A DNA stretch of 64,000 nucleotides, taken from positions 496,001 to 560,000 of the forward strand of contig JAKJXP020000006.1 of assembly GCA_022225965.2 (NCBI GenBank), written 5' to 3'. Positions 58,522 through 64,000 of the stretch are shown in pieces (position 1 is the first letter of the stretch; each line of letters starts with the position of its first letter). Under the pieces are notes generated by a model. That model worked only from the letters and a program-made list of their open reading frames with translations, was not told the origin of the DNA and did not search any database. Position numbers and translations under genes: made by a program. The stretch comes from Diatrype stigma. Lineage: Eukaryota; Ascomycota; Sordariomycetes; Xylariales; Diatrypaceae.

Positions 58522-59549
58522 TTAGGTGGAGATACCAATGACACCTAGAGCGCAGTGTTAGTCAGATCTGGTGATAGCATCAGATGGAAACAAGCCGAGT
58601 CTTACCGCAAGCAGGGCGAGCACCAGCGTTGCCGGTCTTGAGGGACTCCTCGTTGCCACCCTTGCCGAGGTCGTCGGTGCCAGCGTGGGTGACGACAGTG
58701 CGCTGTGTGCTTTCTGTTAGCCGAGACCGTGGTCTTGATGTTGATCACATAGGATTAGGATATCTGCCAGCAACTTACGCCAATGACGCTCTCGGGGCCG
58801 ATCAGCTTGACGAGCTTGTCCTGAATAGAGCCCTTGGCATTGCCCTGAGCATCGGTGGTGATGTTGCCGAGGTCACCAACGTGGCGGGTCTCGTCGGTCT
58901 GGTCGCCGTGAGTCTTGCTGTGGGGGTTGACTATATCCTGGAGTCAGGCACATTCTACATCACCGCTCGCTCTCCCTCTCTCGGGAGAGCTATAATCTAC
59001 AACCCGGGGCGGAGATTCTCGACATACAGTGGGGGCCAGCAGATGTGCAGCCGTTGGTGTTGTCACCGAAGGTGTGGATGTGGAAGCCACGCTTAGCGTT
59101 GGGGTCGTGGCCGGTGAGGTCGAAGGTGATGGTGGTAGGGTCGGACTCGGACGCCTGCTCGAAAGTGACGGTTCCGGAGACCTTGGAGTCACCTCGGAGG
59201 ACAGCGACTGGACAACGCACACAACATGGTTAGCACGAGCCCGGCTCTCGACAGACAGACAAGGCAGAGGTGAGGTACTATGTAGCAGCTGCTAAGATTC
59301 GACGGGCACCCAAAGCCAAGATTCAATTTCACGTGGTGGCATTGTACCCAGCACCAGCCGCTACAAGGATGAAGATCCGACTGGATGGCGTGGTCTCTTG
59401 TCCATCAAGGTTGTCCTCAAAAGCGGCCATCCGTGGGCAAATCGACGCAAATGTGCTCATAGCAGCCGCAACGGTGCCCCTCCCAATGCAGGAACCAAAA
59501 CACAAACGTCGCAGTAGCGGGGTTCTTTAAACTTACCGGCTTTGACCAT
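58522..59549 (-). CDS. sod1: Cu/Zn superoxide dismutase
   Basis: Five exons are inferred, 59549-59537 (13 nt), 59207-59028, 58930-58779, 58702-58606 and 58544-58522 (23 nt), giving exactly 154 aa, the family length. All introns have GT donors (GTAAGT, GTATGT, GTAAGT, GTAAGA) and AG acceptors in phase with the conserved fold. The copper and zinc ligand region reads [20 protein letters not shown], then [20 protein letters not shown]. The C-terminal part has the copper-ligand segment [14 protein letters not shown], the active-site arginine in NAGARPACG and the ending GVIGIST. All catalytic ligands and the disulfide cysteines are present, with no signal peptide. The enzyme should therefore be the cytosolic SOD1 that dismutates superoxide. 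The tiny first exon is typical of sod-1 genes in filamentous ascomycetes. Confidence 0.97.
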
Positions 59550-60619
59550 TTTGACTGATTAGTTGGATATGCTGAATCGTTGGTTGTATGTAGACGTATG
59601 TAGTTTCACTGATCGATAGTTCACCAGGAGTTCGCGATGAGATTGTCTTGTGTCTGGAAAAGTGGGAGGAGAAGCTTTCTGTTAAAGCAATGGAAGGGAG
59701 GGGAACCTCTTGCCAAGCTAACGTCCAGTCTCGGAGCACGAAACACACAGCCGAAGTAGTGTACATAAGCGGCCTACATAAGCACGCAACACTGGAACCC
59801 CCTAACCTCCCCTCCTGCAGAAGCATCGATAGATCCGTACATACTATAGTAGGTAGTACATAGTAGAGTGGCACTGAGTGGGCGGGAGGCCCGATCATGG
59901 TGGGGGTTGCGACATTGACGCTGCCCCGCTTCGTCCATTGCCGTCATAACGTCAGAATGTGTTAGGAGTGTGTTGTAGCTCCATGCTTACAAATGATATC
60001 ATCAGAAGCTCAAGGTAACTAGCCCGGGATCTTCCTGTCGGGATCGGACTTAGGATGCGGAGCTAATGTTCTACGGCGTACCTAGTAGCTAGTGGGACAT
60101 GGAAGACCTCGGGAGAGTTGGACGGATAGTCAAACCAGGATGCCTCAAGCGGTTGAGTTGGATGAGTGTTGAGTGTCTGATGAACGATCATGAATTACCT
60201 ATCTTGATATACCTCGTTCAAACTCATGTACTATGGATTGACTGAACAGCAGAAGTAAGCAGTTTGTGTGGGTTCACCACTGCAACCTCATTACTAACTG
60301 CCTCCGAGCTTCGGAGTAAAGCCTTTAACGGGTACTAATGTGCGCTGTGGTCAGCTTTACGAAAGCCGATGGTATCTCGAGGGAAATCTTCATCATTATC
60401 TTTGACATCATATTGAAACCTTGATACGAGAAGTTAGATCCGATTCAAGGCTCATATAAAGTGCCAGAAGAATCATATTACATTGGATAAAGTACACAAA
60501 CGCCAAAGTGTTGCCAACTCCCCGCTTGAGAAAATCCAAGACTGCTATCAAGATAGGTAGGATATAGGTAACGACAGAAAATCCGAATGAGGCGTATGAC
60601 GAATTGGCATGTACAAGCA
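59550..60619. other. Intergenic region between SOD1 and the NO VEIN-like gene
   Basis: This 1.07-kb interval is the SOD1 promoter side and the 3' side of the NO VEIN-like gene. No convincing gene or RNA is visible. Confidence 0.6.
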
Positions 60620-63600
60620 TCACATGCGCGGTCTCACCGTCCACCTGTCGGCTGTGAAGATCAAACGACCCTCTCTCTCCAGCTGAACTGGGTCGGCGTA
60701 GATATTGGCGTTGATCTGGGTGGTATAAATGTTGAAGACGCGGAAAATGATGTAAATCGACCCTGGATTGGACAGACGTCTCATCTACCAAACATCGAGT
60801 TAGTCATCGAAATATCGCAAAGATACGCCGCGAGGAGTTCGATTCACCTTCTGGTATTGAGAGTGGCTCATGAAAAAGGGGGTATCCCATGACCCCGGAG
60901 TTGTCTTCACCTCAATGTAGTACCGGGGGCAGCGACCCCTATATTCGGCTGTGAGGACCCCTTTGCCCATGAGGATCTCAGTCAGTGTGCCCTGTTCGTC
61001 ATCGTATACGATATCTGCTGTCTCGGTACCGGACCAGCCATCTATGTCGGTGTAGTCTGGGTGCACTGATGCAAATCCTCTAATCGTACTCTTCCAGTTG
61101 TCGCGGGTGAACCCCGACAGGGGCGGGCTCAACGAGGAAAGGAGTTCAAAGACCTAGAGAACCACCGTTAGTCGAGTCTCTGTCAAGATAGACCTTCTAC
61201 CACTTACGAACAGTTCCCCCGCAGCTCCAACCTTCTGGTCGCGATTTCGTTGGGCCCGCCAGTCGCCATTGAACAAAGTGTATTCGTCGAAGCTCCGGCC
61301 GTCAACGAATGTGTCTTCATTCAAAGACTCGGCGAGCCCCGAAAGGTCGAAAGTTCGAGTAAGTAGTCGACTCTGTGTCGCAGCTGTGACGACTTGAAGT
61401 AGAAGCTCACGGTACTCGTCAGTCGCAGACCTAAGCCGCTCAGAGGGGGCCCCTGTGAATTGGTATAGTGGAACGCCTTCTTCGGCTGGTAAATCGGAAA
61501 ATAGACCTCCTGAGACCCTGGAAGAACCTGGTGCTTCAGATTCCAGTCTCCTATATTCATCTTCAGAATCAGACGGCGTACTTGGTGTTGCAGGCCCCAT
61601 GGTACTTGGCGAAGGAGAGCCTGCCTGATTGAGATGAGCGGCTATCGGAGGCGTTAGTCTTGATGGGTCTGGATTAACAGGCGGATTCACGCGATGAGCC
61701 TCCTCTTCGCTGTCGATATTGGTGATTCCAACCTCGATGATCCCATGTTCTTCGAGGAGATGCCCAGCTACTCTTGATTTCGCATTCAAGATGGCTTGAG
61801 TAACTACAATCATATTCGGATCAATCTCATATTGTATCCGAGTCTCCGGGTCGGTCATTATCCATTCAGTTAATCGCATCGGTAGAGCAGACAGATAGCA
61901 GGTCTCTCGCGAGCTCTCGTCACTTGGGACGTATATCCTCAACAGAGATTCACCATCTTCGATATGGAGTTGGCTGCTGTTGGTTTGCTCTGAAATAGAC
62001 CTTCCATTCATTACAATTATGAGCTCAGATATTATCCTGTCGGTCTCCCAAGTCTGTGAAGTGCGAATGGAGTCGTAAAATGCTTGCCCGTCGTCCTTTA
62101 CCCTAGGGCTTTGGAAGTGTGTTGCGATGCTGTGTTAGAGGAGTTAGCCGATAGACCCTAGAGAATTTGGCTACGAGACATCAGGGAGTGTTGGCAACAG
62201 TACCGGAATAATGCGTGGGCTTTGTACTTGATGTTTTGGGTTGGATTAGAAATCGGCACCCTCACCACCGAGTCCAAAACCGTTATTTCCTTGACAAGAC
62301 GTGACAAGTAGCGGCTTTCCAGTCTAGCCCACTCAATGAATGGCAAGAGTTGGCGACCCTCCGGCATCGTGAAATCGAGGGTCTCAATCCTATCTCGAAA
62401 CATCGCATTGAGTCTCTTCCGGTCGGAAATAGCAAAGTCTGTGGCTGCTGAACACAGCCTGACTTGGCCACTGGCATACCGAACTGGCAAGATGCACTTT
62501 TGAAGTAGAGCATGGGGGGAGGATGTCGGAAGTTCCATCTTCAATTGTGAGCTGAATGACCGAAGAAGATCTTTGACCTCTTCCACAGTGGCTGTCGTTG
62601 CGTCAACGTTCATAAGCTCATTGTAAACCATCTCCGTGTTCAGCGTTCGTACACCGATGGTATCAGTGAAGAAAGCCTGAAGGTCATCGTCGTATTGGCT
62701 GCTAAGGTTTACTTTGCCGCGTAGTTGTACCGGCGCAGACCACAAGCACTGTGACGGTTTATACCAAGCCACCCCTCTGTTTCCGCTATAGAATATAAGA
62801 GCTTCGCTCTCGAATAACTCCCTGTTGTACGCTCATTAGTTTATAATATTCGTTGAGGTCGTCTAGTTCTCACCTCATGTGTGCTGCATTGGTGTCAGAG
62901 GCTCCCAATGAATCCAGTCTATCATACAGCTCCTGGACTCGTTCAAAGTCTATACTATCCGCATGCTTCATGACAAGAAGCTCGACCCCAAAATGATGCC
63001 ATGAACATTTAGAGATGCCCAAAGTATCAGAGAAGAATTGTTGGAGCACAGATCTGTCAACACTAGACGGTGAGTATGCGGACTCATACCTGGCAACAAC
63101 TGGGTAGTTGCTTTGCATGTAAATCGGGGCATCCAGTAGACATTCGCTAGGCGAGACCCAACAAGCTTCAGTTTCTTCATATGGAGGGACGAATACACAG
63201 TTGTGCATCTCACAGAACTCGCTATATGGACGGTCAGTTGAATATCGCTGGACGGAAGACTGGAGAATCTGTACACCTACCGAATACGGGCTCGATCTTC
63301 ATTAACGTCGCTTGAAGAGATGCAAGCCCCTTGTATACTCTTGTACAAGTCGATGACTCGAGAAACATCCATGAGTCGAAGTTGTTCGCCACAGTTCCAT
63401 TCCACGATGTACCTCAGGATGTCGAGAAGGAAGTTGAGATCTGCATTTCTTTTCACTCCGAGTACCCCCAGGAAACCCCAATCCGACGACAAAGTATCGT
63501 CGAGTAAATCCTCTCCGAGGTCAAGAAATGGGAAATCCTCACCAGATGTCATGAAACGTGAACACTGTCCTGTAAGTACAGGCAGAGGAAGGTAGGTTTC

Positions 63601-64000
63601 ATCCATTGGAACCCTCAGGTCTTCCCCGCAAGACACCAGTAACTTCCTCATCAGCAATACTCGTTGAGGGTCAGTCTCAATTTGATTTCTCTCGGCAGCC
63701 CAATTATGCTTCAGAAACCCTAGTAGCTTTTCCGGGAGGCGTTCCTCAATAAATTGACATTCCGGCGAGATAGAGACTCCGTCCGGACTGATCAATCTTG
63801 CATGTTGACGAATGCCGAGGAACTCGTGAAACCACTGCTCCCAGGTCAAGTCATGCTGTTCCGGTTCGTCTGGGGGATCTTCAAAGTAGAATGGATCTAT
63901 GAAGCCGATGCGATCCACCAGAGGGTTATCATCGAGAGTGCCATACAGAGCCCAAAGCCCAAAAGGATGCTCATCAATCATGTGAACATCGTAGAAACCC
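60620..64000 (-). CDS. NO VEIN-like protein, C-terminal part (DUF3883), truncated by window edge
   Basis: Six exons are inferred, 64000-63281 (continuing beyond the window), 63221-62874, 62821-62204, 62129-61208, 61153-60848 and 60784-60620. They give 1025 C-terminal residues that keep phase throughout. The last 190 residues match the NO VEIN C-terminal domain: AAGELFVFELLSS, GWSGTETADIVYDD, the core YYIEVKTTPGSWDTPFFMS, MRRLSNPGSIYIIFRVFNIY and YADPVQLEREG. The D...ExK pattern (ADIVYDD, then IEVK) resembles the PD-(D/E)XK nuclease fold. The preceding part is mostly helical, with an acidic low-complexity region (PSTPSDSEDE). Known members carry an N-terminal Hsp90/Sacsin-type ATPase, which would lie to the right of this window and cannot be confirmed. 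The plant founder NO VEIN acts in auxin-dependent cell-fate patterning; fungal members have no assigned function. The fourth donor (GTACTG) is the weakest boundary. Confidence 0.85.

Noticed and set aside
1..64000. CRISPR arrays, bacterial operons, phage or telomere repeats
   Set aside because: No spaced direct repeats, Shine-Dalgarno-linked gene strings or TTAGGG runs were seen. The content is eukaryotic nuclear DNA.

Overview
This window is a piece of a filamentous ascomycete (Pezizomycotina) chromosome, most likely a Sordariomycete. The evidence is short 50-120 nt introns with GTAAGT-type donors, ACTAAC-like branch points and CAG/TAG acceptors, together with eukaryotic housekeeping genes. 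Typical filamentous-fungal families are also present, such as a long Rho1-GEF, a PHO85-type cyclin and a NO VEIN-like giant protein. The genus cannot be read from the sequence. Twelve protein genes are well supported, and eleven of them lie on the minus strand. Density is low, about one gene per 5 kb, with intergenic stretches of up to 12.8 kb.

Layout from left to right: a gene-free 5 kb; a Roadblock/LC7 dynein light chain with a Gly/Asn-rich insertion (4966-5820); a 592-bp non-autonomous Mutator-like element with 75-bp terminal inverted repeats just upstream of it (6023-6614); a Ded1-subfamily DEAD-box helicase (7337-9338) with probable 5'UTR introns; IPI1 of the Rix1 pre-60S complex (11351-12475); a tRNA-like pol III sequence (about 13212-13296); a small secreted double-psi beta-barrel protein (13961-14492); a 5.4-kb gap; a PHO85-type cyclin (19882-22024); a 12.8-kb gene desert; a calcineurin-like metallophosphoesterase (34857-36137); SUB2/UAP56 (37039-39131) with a 615-nt first intron; the divergent RNase P/MRP-type Rpr2 zinc-ribbon protein (40211-40768, the only secure plus-strand gene); a weak hypothetical ORF (41277-42008); a ROM2-type Rho1 GEF (44029-49408); a 4.5-kb gap; SND1/Tudor-SN (53899-56556); Cu/Zn superoxide dismutase SOD1 (58522-59549); and the C-terminal 1025 residues of a NO VEIN/DUF3883 protein that runs off the right edge (60620-64000).

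There is no operon-like or biosynthetic cluster. Several genes share an RNA theme (Ded1-like helicase, IPI1, SUB2, RPR2, SND1), but I read that as ordinary chance grouping of housekeeping genes. The least ordinary items are the NO VEIN-like protein with a PD-(D/E)XK-like C-terminal domain, the Mutator-like MITE carrying its own 15-bp minisatellite, the long SUB2 intron, the Roadblock insertion, and palindromic TACCTAGGTA-type oligomers scattered through the intergenic DNA. All exon boundaries were placed by eye from splice consensus, reading frame and family conservation.
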